The notes under the pieces are model-generated. The model made no database searches. It worked only from the letters and a program-made list of their open reading frames with translations, and had not been told where the DNA came from. From positions 1 to 55,217 of the forward strand of contig JANXYO010000033.1 in NCBI GenBank assembly GCA_025356015.1: DNA of 55,217 nucleotides, given 5' to 3'. The position numbers and the translations under genes are program-made. Shown here in pieces: positions 7,508 to 17,365 of this stretch (positions within the stretch are counted from its first letter, which is position 1; each line of letters starts with the position of its first letter). Origin of the DNA: Spirochaetaceae bacterium. GTDB lineage: Bacteria > Spirochaetota > Spirochaetia > Treponematales > Rectinemataceae.

Positions 7508-9142
7508 CTAGATCTCGGCGATCACGTGGCCGTGGTAGTACTGGTCTCTGAGCTCGGAAACCTGCTTGTCGATGAGGTAATCGTCGAAGCTGGTGTAGCG
7601 GTCGATCACCCCTCCCGGGCAGATCTCCACGATCCGGTTCGCGATCGAGGTCACGAACTCATGGTCGTGGCTGGTGAAAAGCATGATGCCCGGGAACTCG
7701 ATGAGGCCGTCATTGAGGGCGGTGATCGCCTCGAGATCCAGGTGGTTTGTGGGCTCGTCGAGGATGAGGCAGTTCGCCCCGGATAGCATGAGCTTCGAGA
7801 GGACGCAACGCACCTTCTCCCCGCCAGACAGGACGCGCACGGGCTTCAGGGCATCGTCGCCGGAGAAGAGCATCCTCCCCAGGAAGGAGCGGACATAGGT
7901 CTCGTCGTCCGAATTGGTGTACTGTTTGAGCCATTCGGTGATGGACAGGTCAGAGTCGAAAAGCCTGGTGTTGTCCTTCGGGAAATAGGAGAAGGAGATG
8001 GTCTGGCCCCAGGAGATGTCCCCCGCCTCTGGCTCCGACTCCCCGGCGATGAGCTCGAAGAGCATGGTCTTTGAGAGATGCTCGTGGCCGACAAAGGCTA
8101 TCTTATCGGTCGGATTCACCGACAGCGAGAAGTCCGAGAGCACGCGTTCGCCCTCGAAGCTCCTCATGAGGCCTGTGACCTTGAGAACATTGTTGCCCAC
8201 GCCCCTGTCGGGCTTGAAGCCCACGTAGGGAAAGCGTCGGGACGAGGGCAGGATCCCGTTGAGCTCGAGCTTCTCAAGTATTTTCTTGCGGGAGGTTGCC
8301 TGCTTGCTCTTGGCCGCGTTGGCGGAGAATCGCTGGATGAAGTCCTTGAGGTCCTTGGCCTTGTCCTCGTTGCGGCGCTTCAAGTCCTTCTGCTGCTGGA
8401 CGAGGATGCTGTTCATCTTGTGCCAGAAGTCGTAGTTGCCCGAGTACATCCTCACCTTGCCGTAGTCGATGTCGCAGGTGTGGGTGCAGACGGCGTTGAG
8501 GAAGTGGCGGTCGTGGGAGACCACGATAACGACGTTGGGGAATTCGATTAGGTATTCTTCGAGCCAGTTTATGGAGTCGAGGTCGAGTCCGTTGGTGGGC
8601 TCGTCGAGGAGGAGTATGTCGGGGTTGCCGAAGATGGCCTGGGCTAGCAGGACGCGCACCTTCACCCCCTCGTCGACCTCCTTCATGAGCTTCTCGTGGA
8701 GGCCTTCGGAGACGCCAAGGCCCGAGAGGAGGACAGAGGCCTGGGCCTCGGCCTCCCAGCCCCCGAGCTCGGCGAACTCGGCCTCGAGCTCGCTCGCCCG
8801 GATACCGTCGGCCTCGGTGAAATCGGCCTTGGCGTAGAGCTCCTCTCGCTCCTTGCCTACGCTGTAGATCTTGGGCCAGCCCATGATCACGGTATCAAGG
8901 AGGCGGTGCTCGTCGAAGGCAAAGTGGTCCTGGGCGAGGACTGCGATCCTCTGCCCGGCAGACATCGATATTTCGCCCCTGTCGGCCTTGAGCTCGCCGG
9001 AGAGCAACTTCAGAAAGGTGGATTTTCCTGCCCCGTTCGCCCCGATTATGCCATAGCAGTTGCCGGGGGTGAACTTGAGGTTGACATCCTTGAAGAGCGA
9101 GCGGTCCCCGAAGGAGAGCGCGAGTTCGTTAACGGCTATCAC
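7508..9142 (-). CDS. ABC-F family ATPase (YbiT/YkpA-like translation factor)
   Basis: 544-residue soluble protein with two ABC domains and no membrane segments, the ABC-F class that acts on ribosomes. NBD1 has GANGAGKST and a linker-type signature, EGVKVRVLLAQ, before LLLDEPTNGLD. A lysine/arginine-rich linker around residues 240-290 (QQQKDLKRRNEDKAKD) is the P-site tRNA interaction motif region. NBD2 has a variant Walker A, GHEHLSKT, with the usual Gly before Lys replaced by Ser, then LSGGEKVR and LILDEPTNHLD. The start is GTG 9142. A possible promoter (TTGTCT at 9175-9180, weak -10 GAATGT at 9152-9157) sits 9 bases before it. The YbiT/YkpA subgroup is inferred; the exact role (general translation factor or antibiotic protection) is unknown. 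Confidence 0.88.
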   Translation of the reverse strand: MIAVNELALSFGDRSLFKDVNLKFTPGNCYGIIGANGAGKSTFLKLLSGELKADRGEISMSAGQRIAVLAQDHFAFDEHRLLDTVIMGWPKIYSVGKEREELYAKADFTEADGIRASELEAEFAELGGWEAEAQASVLLSGLGVSEGLHEKLMKEVDEGVKVRVLLAQAIFGNPDILLLDEPTNGLDLDSINWLEEYLIEFPNVVIVVSHDRHFLNAVCTHTCDIDYGKVRMYSGNYDFWHKMNSILVQQQKDLKRRNEDKAKDLKDFIQRFSANAAKSKQATSRKKILEKLELNGILPSSRRFPYVGFKPDRGVGNNVLKVTGLMRSFEGERVLSDFSLSVNPTDKIAFVGHEHLSKTMLFELIAGESEPEAGDISWGQTISFSYFPKDNTRLFDSDLSITEWLKQYTNSDDETYVRSFLGRMLFSGDDALKPVRVLSGGEKVRCVLSKLMLSGANCLILDEPTNHLDLEAITALNDGLIEFPGIMLFTSHDHEFVTSIANRIVEICPGGVIDRYTSFDDYLIDKQVSELRDQYYHGHVIAEI

Positions 9143-9196
9143 GATACAGCAACATTCGCAGAAAGGCGCGAAAAAGACAAGCCGTCGTCAGGACCT

Positions 9197-9787
9197 TCAC
9201 TCCCGCTGTTTCCTCGTACCGCTGACAAAGGGGTTCCCCCTTTCGTAGAAGCGTAGGGGCCTGTCGACGCCCTTGCTCAGACCGATCCTCAGGCTCGTGC
9301 CGACAGATCCCCGCGCGCGCGGCAGGTTCCCGAGCCAGAGCTTCCCTTCCGAGCAGAGGTCGAGGCCGTCAAAAGACAGGTCGACACCCAAGGCCATCGC
9401 CAGCCGTCCTGGGCCCCGGCATAGGTCGAGGCTTCTGGCGAGCCTCCTTCGCGCAGCCAAGATCTCGAGCCCCTCAAGGGGCTCGAGGGCCCTTATGAGG
9501 ACACCGGTCCCCTGGCCCTCGATCCCAGCCGTGACGTTGAGGCAATACGAGGAACCGTAGGTGAAATAGACATAGGCGTGGCCCCGCTCGAGGAAGAGCG
9601 AGGCATTGCGCCTGGTTCTGCCCCGGTAGGCGTGGCAAGCCTCGTCGTCGCTCAGGTAGGCCTCGGTCTCGACGATGCGGCCAAGGCTCAGCCCGGGCTC
9701 GACCTCGCTCACCAGGACCAGGCCGATGAGGGAGAGGGCCAATTCCACCGTGTCGGTGGGGAGCTCGGCGCGCCGCATCGGAAACAT
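9197..9787 (-). CDS. mpg: DNA-3-methyladenine glycosylase (AAG/Mpg family)
   Basis: 196-residue base-excision repair glycosylase that removes alkylated purines such as 3-methyladenine. Key motifs are IVETEAYLSDDEACHAY, where the second Glu corresponds to the catalytic Glu of human AAG, followed by RGRTRRNASLF, the YVYFTYGSSYCLNV core and LCRGPGRLA. Start ATG 9787 is preferred over the longer frame because a G-rich Shine-Dalgarno run lies about 10 bases upstream and length then matches the family. It begins 26 bases after araD on the same strand, so it may be read from the arabinose operon without a functional link. Confidence 0.88.
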   Translation of the reverse strand: MFPMRRAELPTDTVELALSLIGLVLVSEVEPGLSLGRIVETEAYLSDDEACHAYRGRTRRNASLFLERGHAYVYFTYGSSYCLNVTAGIEGQGTGVLIRALEPLEGLEILAARRRLARSLDLCRGPGRLAMALGVDLSFDGLDLCSEGKLWLGNLPRARGSVGTSLRIGLSKGVDRPLRFYERGNPFVSGTRKQRE

Positions 9788-9813
9788 GGATCGAGCCCCC
9801 TCCCTGGCCCCGC

Positions 9814-10512
9814 CTAGGCCTGCCCGTAGTAGGCGTTGGCGCCGTGCTTGCGCTCCCAATGCTTCCTTAGCACATGCTGGGGCAGGGGCTCTGCATCCGG
9901 GTTGACCTGGAGGGTGAGCAGGGCCATCCGCGCGACTTCCTCGAGGGCCACCGCATAGTGAACGGCTTCCATCGCGCTCCGGCCCCAGGTGAAAGGTCCG
10001 TGGCCGGCGACGATGACCATGGGGGTCTCGAGCGGCTTCCTGCCCTCGAATGTCCGCAGGATGAGCTCGCCTGTGCCCTGTTCATAGTCGGTCTCGAGGG
10101 CCTCGATCGAGATCATGTCGGTGCAGGGTATCTCACCCGCCGTCTGGTCTGCGTGGGTGGTTCCCAGGCAGGGAATGGGCCTCCTCGCCTGGGCCCAGGC
10201 GACGGCATGGGTCGAGTGGCTGTGGCAGATGCCCCTGATGCCGCCAAAGCCTCGGTAGAGCACGAGGTGGGTCTTGGTGTCGGAGGAGGGCCGCAGGCGG
10301 CCCTCTACGACCTTCCCGTCGAGGTCGACAATCACCAGGTTCTCGGGCTTTAGCTCCCCGTAGTCGAGGCCCGAGGGCTTGATCGCGAAGACGCCGGCGG
10401 CCGGGTCGAGGGCAGAGGCGTTGCCCCAGGTGAGGATCGCGAGAGCGTGCTCGGAGATCGCCATGTTGGCCGCCCAGGCCTCCTCGCGGAGCGCCGAATA
10501 GCCATCGCTCAT
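9814..10512 (-). CDS. araD: L-ribulose-5-phosphate 4-epimerase
   Basis: 232-residue class II aldolase-family epimerase that converts L-ribulose-5-phosphate into D-xylulose-5-phosphate, the last step of arabinose catabolism. Seen in the sequence: [10 protein letters not shown] and [11 protein letters not shown] near the N-terminus, the zinc-binding pair in [21 protein letters not shown], and AGHGPFTWG with another metal-ligand His. The ATG overlaps the araA stop (ATGA at 10509-10512). A longer open frame upstream lies inside araA and is rejected. Length matches the family (about 230). Confidence 0.93.
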   Translation of the reverse strand: MSDGYSALREEAWAANMAISEHALAILTWGNASALDPAAGVFAIKPSGLDYGELKPENLVIVDLDGKVVEGRLRPSSDTKTHLVLYRGFGGIRGICHSHSTHAVAWAQARRPIPCLGTTHADQTAGEIPCTDMISIEALETDYEQGTGELILRTFEGRKPLETPMVIVAGHGPFTWGRSAMEAVHYAVALEEVARMALLTLQVNPDAEPLPQHVLRKHWERKHGANAYYGQA

Positions 10513-11996
10513 CTCGCGAACCTGTAGGCGGCCTCGTTCCAGCGGATCTCCTTCCGGAGCTCCTCGGGGTCGGTCCTGGTGTCGATGAGGAGGAACTCGA
10601 TCCCCGCCATCTCGGCGTAGTCCCGCAGCCAGGCTGTCTTCACGACCCGGGAGTAGCCGGTGTGGTGGGCGCCCCCGGCGATGATCCAGGATTCGGCAGC
10701 CTGGCAGAGGTTCGGCAGGGGCCTCCACAGCACCCTCGCGACTGGGAGCCTCGGCATGGGCTCCCTCGGCGCGATCGCCTCGACCTCGTTGACGATCATG
10801 CGGAATCGCTCGCCCATGTCGACTATCGTCGCGTTGAGGGCGGTTCCCGCGTCAGCGTCGAACACGAGCCGCGCGGGATCGGCCTTCCCTCCGATCCCAA
10901 GGGGGTGGACCTCGAGGCGCGGTTTCGCCGACGCGATGCTTGGGCAGACCTCGAGCATATGGGCCCCGAGGACTGCCTCCTTGCCAGGTTCGAAGTTATA
11001 GGTGTAGTCCTCCATGAAGGAGGTGCCTCCGGGAAGTCCCGCTGCCATGACCTTCATGGCGCGCACCAAGGCGGCGGTCTTCCAGTCGCCCTCGGCGCCG
11101 AAGCCATAACCCGCAGCCATCATCCTCTGCACGGCGAGGCCCGGAAGCTGGGCGAGGCCGTGGAGGTCCTCGAAGGTGGTTGTGAAGGCGCCGAAGCCAT
11201 CGCCGAGGAAGCCCCTCAGGGCAAGTTCGATCCTCGCCTGCTCCTTGACTCGCGCGGCTCCGTTCCCGTTCCTCGCGTCGGCGGCGATCTCGTAGGTCTC
11301 GCCATAGGCTTTCACGAGTTTGTCGACCTCGGACTCGCTGACAGCGGCGATCGCCGCCGCGAGCTCTCCGATTCCCCAGCCGTTGACCGACCATCCGAAA
11401 CGGATCTGGGCCTCGACCTTGTCTCCCTCGGTCACCGCGACCTCGCGCATGTTGTCGCCGAAACGAGCGACCTTCAGCCTCCGGCCATCTGCGAAGGCGG
11501 CGGCCGCGCGCATCCAGCCCGACAGGCGGTCAGTGACCGTGGGATCCTGCCAATGCCCGACAATGACCTTGCGCACCAGCCTGAGCCTTGCTCCTATGAA
11601 GCCGTGCTCGCGGTCGCCATGGGCGGACTGGTTCAGGTTCATGAAGTCCATGTCGATGCTCGCCCAGGGAATGTCGCGGTTGTACTGGGTGTGGAGGTGG
11701 CAGATCGGCCGCCTGAGCTCGGTCAGGCCGGCGATCCACATCTTCGAGGGGCTGAAGGTGTGCATCCAGGTGATGATTCCGGCGCAGCTTTGATCCGAAT
11801 TGGCCTCGCGGACGAGCTTGAGCACCGCGTCTGAGCCGGTGAGCACGGGCTTCCACACGAGGCGGCAGGGCAGGATGGCGGCGAGGCCGGCGACCATAGC
11901 CTTGGAATGCTCGTCGACTTGCTTCAGGGTCTCGGGACCGTAGAGATGCTGGCTACCGGTGACGAACCAGAATTCATGGGCTTTCAGGTCGATCAT
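10509..11996 (-). CDS. araA: L-arabinose isomerase
   Basis: 495-residue isomerase converting L-arabinose to L-ribulose, metal (usually Mn) dependent. Family features in order: [16 protein letters not shown] at the N-terminus, [27 protein letters not shown], the [17 protein letters not shown] block, [15 protein letters not shown] with a metal-binding Glu, [12 protein letters not shown] with the second Glu, [10 protein letters not shown] with a ligand His, and a late GGAHHTGYS. Length is close to E. coli AraA (500). It is coupled to araB upstream and araD downstream through ATGA overlaps. Confidence 0.96.
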   Translation of the reverse strand: MIDLKAHEFWFVTGSQHLYGPETLKQVDEHSKAMVAGLAAILPCRLVWKPVLTGSDAVLKLVREANSDQSCAGIITWMHTFSPSKMWIAGLTELRRPICHLHTQYNRDIPWASIDMDFMNLNQSAHGDREHGFIGARLRLVRKVIVGHWQDPTVTDRLSGWMRAAAAFADGRRLKVARFGDNMREVAVTEGDKVEAQIRFGWSVNGWGIGELAAAIAAVSESEVDKLVKAYGETYEIAADARNGNGAARVKEQARIELALRGFLGDGFGAFTTTFEDLHGLAQLPGLAVQRMMAAGYGFGAEGDWKTAALVRAMKVMAAGLPGGTSFMEDYTYNFEPGKEAVLGAHMLEVCPSIASAKPRLEVHPLGIGGKADPARLVFDADAGTALNATIVDMGERFRMIVNEVEAIAPREPMPRLPVARVLWRPLPNLCQAAESWIIAGGAHHTGYSRVVKTAWLRDYAEMAGIEFLLIDTRTDPEELRKEIRWNEAAYRFAR

Positions 11997-13672
11997 TTCA
12001 ACTCCTTCTCGACGAAGGCACCAAGGGCCTTGTACTTCCTGTATATGCCATCATAGCTGCTCGCGCGGACGGGATCCGGGCGGTAGCTGCGCTCGATGCC
12101 TGCGTGCATCGCCTCGTGCGCGGCCGCGATGTCGGCGTGGATGCCGGCGGCGACAGAGGCGAACATCGCCGCGCCGAGGGCGCAGCTCTGGTCACTCGAT
12201 GAGACCGTGATCTCCATGTTCAGGACATCGGCGCTGATCTGCATCGCAAGGGGGCTCTTCCTCGCGACCCCTCCGACGGCGGCGACGCGCTCTACGGGAA
12301 CCCCTTCCGAACGGAGCCTCTCGACGATTGCCCTCGATCCGAAGGCCGCTGCCTCGACAAGGGCACGGTAGATCGCGGGGGCATCGGTCGAAAGATCGAT
12401 GCCGGCTATCGCCCCGGTCAGGGTCTGGTCGGCATCGGGAGTCCTGCGGCCGTTGAGCCAATCCAGGGCCACAAGGCTCGAGGCCGAGGGGTCTATCTTC
12501 GCGGCTTCGGCCTCGAGAGCGGGGAGCAGACTATCCTCCAGCTCCGAGGCGGCCGATTCCATGACATCCTTGCTTCCGACGAGGCCAACGCCGTTCCGAG
12601 CCGGCCATGCGAGGAGGCGCCTAAACCAGGCGAACACATCGCCAAAGGCCGATTGCCCGGCCTCGTAGCCGATCCAGCCGGGAATCACCGAGCCATCGAC
12701 CTGGCCGCAGATACCCTGGACCAGTTTTTCCTTGCCGCCGGGCCGCGGTCCGACCATGACGTCGCAGGTGCTCGTGCCCATGATCTTGAGCAGGGTGCCA
12801 GGGGCGACATCGCCGCCGACGGCCCCGATGTGGGCATCGAATGCGCCCACGGCCACGACGACCGACTGGGCCAGACCGAGGCGCCTGGACCACTCGGGGC
12901 TCAGCCTCCCAAAGACCTGGTCGGCGGTGTGGGTCTCCGTGCCGAGCGAGGATGAAAGCTCGGCAAGCCTGGGGTGGAGACGCCCGAGGAAATCCCTTGA
13001 AGGGTAGCCGCCCCAGGATGCATGCCACATCGCCTTGTGGCCAGCGGCACAGCGGCTCCGCTTGAAGGACCCAAGATCCGCGGTTCCGGTGAGTAGGGCT
13101 GGCATCCAGTCGCAGTGCTCGACGATCGTCCTCGCCGCGGCGGCGACCCTTGGATTAGATTCGACGACGCGGAGCGCCTTCGCCCAGAACCATTCAGAGG
13201 AATAGACTCCGCCTTCGTACTTGGTGAAATCCTCTCCGCCCCAGCTTCTCGCAAGCTGATTGATGCGTGAGGCCTGGGTAACCGAGCTATGGTCCTTCCA
13301 TAGTATGAACATCGCATCGGGTTCTTCCGCGAACTCGGGCTTCAGGGCGAGGGGAGCTCCCTTCTCATCGGCGAAGCATGGAGTGGAACCAGTCGTATCG
13401 ACCGAGATGCCCCTTACGCGCTCGCTTTGGCTGCCACCCGCGCGGGAGAGCGCCTCCTTGATGGCCGCCTCCATCGACTCGACATAGTCCAATGGATGCT
13501 GCCTGAAGCGGTTTTCCCTCGGCTCGCAGTATTTTGCCTTCGCCCAACGGGGGTATTCCCGCACCGAGTTCGAGACTTCCGCTCCATCTGCCACATCTAC
13601 CACCAGAACACGGACCGAATCCGTCCCGAAATCCACACCGAGGCAAAACGCTTCACCTTTCTTCATGCTCAT
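11993..13672 (-). CDS. araB: Ribulokinase (FGGY family)
   Basis: 559-residue FGGY carbohydrate kinase that phosphorylates L-ribulose. The N-terminal ATPase fold starts with [16 protein letters not shown], followed by [11 protein letters not shown] and [12 protein letters not shown]. The second half has [10 protein letters not shown], then [15 protein letters not shown] and the ATP site [16 protein letters not shown]. The length (about 560) is that of AraB rather than the 490-500 residues of xylulokinase. Its start codon overlaps the stop of the regulator gene (ATGA at 13669-13672), and an in-frame ATG six bases downstream (13666) is an alternative. It forms the arabinose pathway with araA and araD. 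Confidence 0.94.
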   Translation of the reverse strand: MSMKKGEAFCLGVDFGTDSVRVLVVDVADGAEVSNSVREYPRWAKAKYCEPRENRFRQHPLDYVESMEAAIKEALSRAGGSQSERVRGISVDTTGSTPCFADEKGAPLALKPEFAEEPDAMFILWKDHSSVTQASRINQLARSWGGEDFTKYEGGVYSSEWFWAKALRVVESNPRVAAAARTIVEHCDWMPALLTGTADLGSFKRSRCAAGHKAMWHASWGGYPSRDFLGRLHPRLAELSSSLGTETHTADQVFGRLSPEWSRRLGLAQSVVVAVGAFDAHIGAVGGDVAPGTLLKIMGTSTCDVMVGPRPGGKEKLVQGICGQVDGSVIPGWIGYEAGQSAFGDVFAWFRRLLAWPARNGVGLVGSKDVMESAASELEDSLLPALEAEAAKIDPSASSLVALDWLNGRRTPDADQTLTGAIAGIDLSTDAPAIYRALVEAAAFGSRAIVERLRSEGVPVERVAAVGGVARKSPLAMQISADVLNMEITVSSSDQSCALGAAMFASVAAGIHADIAAAHEAMHAGIERSYRPDPVRASSYDGIYRKYKALGAFVEKELK

Positions 13673-14811
13673 TGGCCCCCCTTGTTTGCGCCGATCACGG
13701 CCCTCGTCCTTGCGTTGAGCATGCCGGCCTCTCGGCCTGTAGCCCCTTTCGAAGATTTCCCCGAGTCCCGCAGCGGTAGGTTCTCCTTGAAATAGATATC
13801 AAGCGGCATCTGCATGTCGGCCTCGACCCGCGCCCCATGGACGATGGACCTGAACAAGCGCTCCATGCCTTCCCGCGCCTGCTCGGCGGGACGCTGCGAG
13901 ATGAGGCAATCAATCGCTCCATCGGCCAAGGCCCTGGCGTTGGCCTCGACCAGGTCCCAGGCTATGAGGCTGCAACTCCTTTTAAGTCCCCGTCTGACCA
14001 GCCATTCGCCGACAATATGGCCGGAAGCATTTGCGACGAGGATGCCCCTGATGCCGGGCCGTTCGGTGAACAAGGCCTCGAGGAAGGCATCGCAGGCCTC
14101 GGCCTTCTCCATCTCGAAACAATCTCGGACGATGATCCCTTCCGACCCTCGGCCTTGGTTCTCGAAAAAGGAGGTGAAACCATTGATCCTCAGGGCAATA
14201 TGCCTGTCCTCGGCATGGGCATTCAGGGCGACGAGGGGAAATTCCCCTCCCGTCAGGAGGGACAGGACCCTTCCCGCGAGATACCCTGCCCTGAAAGCAT
14301 CCTGTCCAATGGTCGCGATGGGAGAGGCGCCATCGACGGTTCCGTCAAAGAAGACATAGGGAAGAATGCCCTTGAGTCGCTCGAGGGCCGGGCCCAGCTC
14401 ATTGGGGAGGACCGGGGCGATGAGGAGGCCGTCGCATGGATGCAGTGCGACATCCTCGAGCAGGCGCGCATAGGACCTCCCGTCGTAGCGGTCGAACTGG
14501 TCGGTGCTCACCTGGACCCTGTATGGCGCGAGTTCCTGCGAGGCCTTCAGGATTCCCTCAAGACAGAGGGCCCAGTATCCCGAGTCCTGCTCGGAATTGG
14601 GAAGCAAGACCCGGAACTGGTAGGTCCTGTTGAGCGAAAGCTGCCGAGCGAGCAGATTGGGCTCGTAGCCCAGTGATTTGATGATGCCGTCGACGCGTAG
14701 CTTGGTTGCGGGCGAAACGCCTGAGCGGTCGTGGAGCACCCTGTCGACTGTGCCGATCGAGACTCCGGCGAGGCGGGCGATCTCTTTTACCGTGATTCTT
14801 GTTTCGTTCAT
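13669..14811 (-). CDS. LacI-family transcriptional regulator, probable arabinose repressor
   Basis: 380-residue regulator. The N-terminal LacI-type helix-turn-helix is clear (ITVKEIARLAGVSIGTVDRV, hinge around KSLGYEPNLLARQL). It is followed by a periplasmic-binding-protein-like sensor domain with GYWALCLEGI, GLLIAPV, FDGTVDGAS and ILVANASGHIVGEWL. Start ATG 14811 is used because it gives the normal LacI N-terminus; the frame open to 14880 would add an unrelated extension across the promoter and operator. It is the first gene of the ara operon and is coupled to araB, so it is probably autoregulated through the palindrome at 14829-14842. Arabinose as effector is inferred from context. Confidence 0.88.
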   Translation of the reverse strand: MNETRITVKEIARLAGVSIGTVDRVLHDRSGVSPATKLRVDGIIKSLGYEPNLLARQLSLNRTYQFRVLLPNSEQDSGYWALCLEGILKASQELAPYRVQVSTDQFDRYDGRSYARLLEDVALHPCDGLLIAPVLPNELGPALERLKGILPYVFFDGTVDGASPIATIGQDAFRAGYLAGRVLSLLTGGEFPLVALNAHAEDRHIALRINGFTSFFENQGRGSEGIIVRDCFEMEKAEACDAFLEALFTERPGIRGILVANASGHIVGEWLVRRGLKRSCSLIAWDLVEANARALADGAIDCLISQRPAEQAREGMERLFRSIVHGARVEADMQMPLDIYFKENLPLRDSGKSSKGATGREAGMLNARTRAVIGANKGGQ

Positions 14812-14828
14812 TTCCGTCTCACGTGGTC

Positions 14829-14842
14829 CGTGTACGTACACG
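14829..14842 (-). promoter_or_regulatory. Palindromic operator resembling the AraR box
   Basis: Perfect 14-bp palindrome CGTGTACGTACACG placed just downstream of the ara operon -10 element, at the expected transcription start, a classic repressor position. Its core TGTACGTACA is identical to the centre of the Bacillus AraR operator consensus (ATTTGTACGTACAAAT). It is the likely binding site of the adjacent LacI-type regulator. Confidence 0.7.
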
Positions 14843-14851
14843 ATGGCTAAA

Positions 14852-14880
14852 ACCCTAGCACTACTTCGACAAGTCGTCAA
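14852..14880 (-). promoter_or_regulatory. Promoter of the regulator-araBAD operon
   Basis: On the minus strand, TTGACG (14875-14880) and TAGGGT (14852-14857) are spaced by 17 bases, immediately upstream of the palindromic operator. The leader to the regulator ATG would be about 35 bases. Confidence 0.55.
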
Positions 14881-14957
14881 TTGGAAAATGTCTTGGCTAT
14901 TTCCCGAATACCAGACCCGTCCTGAACGGGGGTGATTCGGCCGACCGGGGCACTGTC

Positions 14958-14986
14958 TTGTCCAAGGGACCGGGAATGAGGATTAT
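14958..14986 (+). promoter_or_regulatory. Promoter for the U32-family gene, leaderless layout
   Basis: TTGTCC (14958-14963) and GATTAT (14981-14986) with a 17-base spacer. The -10 box ends 6 bases before the GTG start at 14993, so transcription would begin at or next to the start codon. Confidence 0.5.
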
Positions 14987-14992
14987 CAGAAC

Positions 14993-17365
14993 GTGAGCAG
15001 CCAAAAGGATCAAGGACACAGGCTTCCGGAATTGCTTCTTCCCGCGGGGAGTTTCGAATCGGGAATCGCGGCAATAGATGGAGGGGCCGATGCCCTCTAT
15101 CTTGGCCTCGCGAGCTTCTCGGCCAGAAAGCAGGCCAGGAATTTCGATACCCTCGAGTACCGACGCCTGTGCGGTTTCGCCCGTGAGCGGGGAGTTCGCC
15201 TCTATGTAGCCATCAACACGGTGATCCTCGAGCGCGAGCTTGGGGAAGTGGGGGAGATCCTCGCCTTCCTGGGGCGCTTCAAGCCGGATGCTGTCATTGT
15301 CCAGGACTGGGGGCTTGCCCGCCTCATCCGGGAGCGCTGTCCCGGCCTGACCCTCCATGCCTCGACCCAGACCGCGGTGCAAGGAGCCGAAGGCGCGAGG
15401 ATAGCCCTCGAACTGGGCGTAGCCAGGGTGGTCCTGCCTCGGGAAACCTCGGCCAGCGAGCTTGCCCGGATCAGGGAAGTGGTGCCCGGGCTTGAATACG
15501 AGGTTTTCATCCACGGCGCGCTCTGCTATTCATTTTCGGGACTCTGCCTCGCTTCCGGCATCCTCCTCGGTCGTTCGGGCAACCGCGGCGAATGCGCCCA
15601 GGTCTGCCGCTCCTATTATGCAGCCTCGGGCTCGCTCAGCGGCACTGGCTACTGGTTCTCCTGCCGCGATCTATGCCTCGTCGACCATCTCGAGTCCCTG
15701 GTCTCGGCCGGAGCCTCCAGTCTCAAGGTGGAGGGCCGGATGAAGTCCCCTGAGTACTGCTACGCGGTGGCGAGGCTCTACCGGGCCGCACTCGACCGTA
15801 TTGGGGGCCTTGAGGTGAGCGACGAGGAGCTTGGCTCAAGACAGGAAGCTGCCCGGCTCGCTTTCGCCCGTTCTCCGACCGAGGGATGGCTCAGGGAGAG
15901 GGGTGGCTCGCGGCTTATTGACCATGAATACCCTGGCCATCGCGGCCTCCCCGCAGGGCTGGTCGTCTCTTCGGTCAAGGGGAAACTCGTGCTTGACCTC
16001 GGCACGAACCTGGGACTGCGAGATGGGCTCCTTGGCTTTGAGCGGGGCGAGGTCTCCGAACCCCTGCAGTTCGGTGTTTCCGAGTTGCGCGACGCCGCGA
16101 CCGGCCGCCCCCTCGTGAGGGCCAGGGCCGGTGGCCGCGTGGAGCTCCTGTGTCCCGGCGAACTCAAGATCGGTGATACCGTCTTCAGGATCGCCGCCCG
16201 GGAGCTGGATCGCAAGCAGCCCAGTCCCGAGGAATTTCCGCCCTTGAGGACCGAGCTGCCGGCGACATTCCAGGTTGAGGGCGGGAGGCTGATGGCGACC
16301 ATCGCCTTGCCCCGTTTCGACGGGCTGCCGGGCCCTGGAAGGAGGGAGACCATCCAGGGCAGCGGCGATCTGAGCCTTGAGGCCGCGCGCAAGCCGGGGG
16401 GCTTCGAGCAAGCCCTCCGCATCTTCAGGGAAGCGGGGGAATCGGATTTCGTGTTTGAGCCCAAGCTCAGCGAGGCCCCTGTCGGTTTGCCAGGAGGGGC
16501 TAGCCTCAGGCTGGCCGATGCCTTTATCCCCCCCTCGGTCCTGAAGCGGGAGAAGAACTGGTTCTATGCCGAGGCCGCTGTCCTGATAGAGAACGAGGAA
16601 CTCCAGTATGCGGCAGGGACAGCCTCCCAGGCGATCAGTTACGGCAGGGTCAGGCGTCTGCCCGGCGATGCCCCCCCGCGCAGGCTGCTTGTGTTCCCCC
16701 ATGCGAGCCTGCCCTCTGGCATGCCTTTCATCACGGAGAGGGCATTGTGGGAGGGGATTGCCCTGCCACGATGGGGGGACTTGTCCTGGATGCCCCTGGC
16801 CCCTTTGGTGCGCGACCGGGGGACCTACGCCGAGGCGGTTCGCTCCAGGGTCGACCAGGAGCTTGCTTCCGGGGCGAGGCTCGTCGTGGGCATCGACGCC
16901 CTTCACCACATCGAGTTCGCGCGGGAACTCGCCTCGGCCTACCCAGCCGGGGACAGCTCCCCCGAGGACGATGCCTTGAGCTTCTTCCTCGACATCCACA
17001 TGTATGTCGCCAACCGCCACACCCTCTCGGCGTTTTCCGAGCTCGCGCCGCGCCTGCGTTTCGCCTACCATTATCTCGAGGCTGGAGAGGAGAATCGGCT
17101 TGCCACCCTCGATGCCGCGGGACAACAGGGCCTCGGCCTCGCTCCAGTCGGTGAGGGTTTCGAGGCTCCCCTTTTCCTGAGCTCTGGCTGCCTCTTGAAG
17201 CACCACAGCGCCCGGGGTTCATGCCCACAGAACTGCGGCAGGTCCTGGGCCTCCGCGATGTCGGATAGGAAAAGGCGATATCGGGCTGTAGTCGAGGATT
17301 GCGTGAGCATGCTTTTCAGGCTTCCAGCCGAAGGAGGACGCGATGAGGGCAGTGACGATCGCTGA
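14993..17365 (+). CDS. U32 family peptidase-like protein (RlhA/TrhP-type RNA hydroxylation family)
   Basis: 790-residue member of the U32 'peptidase' family, whose studied members (E. coli RlhA, TrhP) act in hydroxylation of 23S rRNA or tRNA rather than proteolysis. The N-terminal TIM-barrel-like half starts LPELLLPAGSFESGIAAIDG, then ADALYLGL, LHASTQTAV, VVLPRETSASEL and FIHGALCYSFSGLCL. The cysteine cluster NRGECAQVCR and a late GSCPQNCGRSW are consistent with Fe-S ligands. The long middle and C-terminal part fits the larger DUF3656-type members. The GTG start is chosen because it directly precedes the conserved N-terminus. It overlaps the following oxidoreductase gene by 23 bases. The RNA substrate is not predictable here. 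Confidence 0.85.
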   Translation: MSSQKDQGHRLPELLLPAGSFESGIAAIDGGADALYLGLASFSARKQARNFDTLEYRRLCGFARERGVRLYVAINTVILERELGEVGEILAFLGRFKPDAVIVQDWGLARLIRERCPGLTLHASTQTAVQGAEGARIALELGVARVVLPRETSASELARIREVVPGLEYEVFIHGALCYSFSGLCLASGILLGRSGNRGECAQVCRSYYAASGSLSGTGYWFSCRDLCLVDHLESLVSAGASSLKVEGRMKSPEYCYAVARLYRAALDRIGGLEVSDEELGSRQEAARLAFARSPTEGWLRERGGSRLIDHEYPGHRGLPAGLVVSSVKGKLVLDLGTNLGLRDGLLGFERGEVSEPLQFGVSELRDAATGRPLVRARAGGRVELLCPGELKIGDTVFRIAARELDRKQPSPEEFPPLRTELPATFQVEGGRLMATIALPRFDGLPGPGRRETIQGSGDLSLEAARKPGGFEQALRIFREAGESDFVFEPKLSEAPVGLPGGASLRLADAFIPPSVLKREKNWFYAEAAVLIENEELQYAAGTASQAISYGRVRRLPGDAPPRRLLVFPHASLPSGMPFITERALWEGIALPRWGDLSWMPLAPLVRDRGTYAEAVRSRVDQELASGARLVVGIDALHHIEFARELASAYPAGDSSPEDDALSFFLDIHMYVANRHTLSAFSELAPRLRFAYHYLEAGEENRLATLDAAGQQGLGLAPVGEGFEAPLFLSSGCLLKHHSARGSCPQNCGRSWASAMSDRKRRYRAVVEDCVSMLFRLPAEGGRDEGSDDR

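Noticed and set aside
15836-17206. 456-codon open frame antisense to the U32-family gene
   Set aside because: Antisense shadow caused by high GC; the translation has no recognisable motif and the sense frame is a clear U32 protein.
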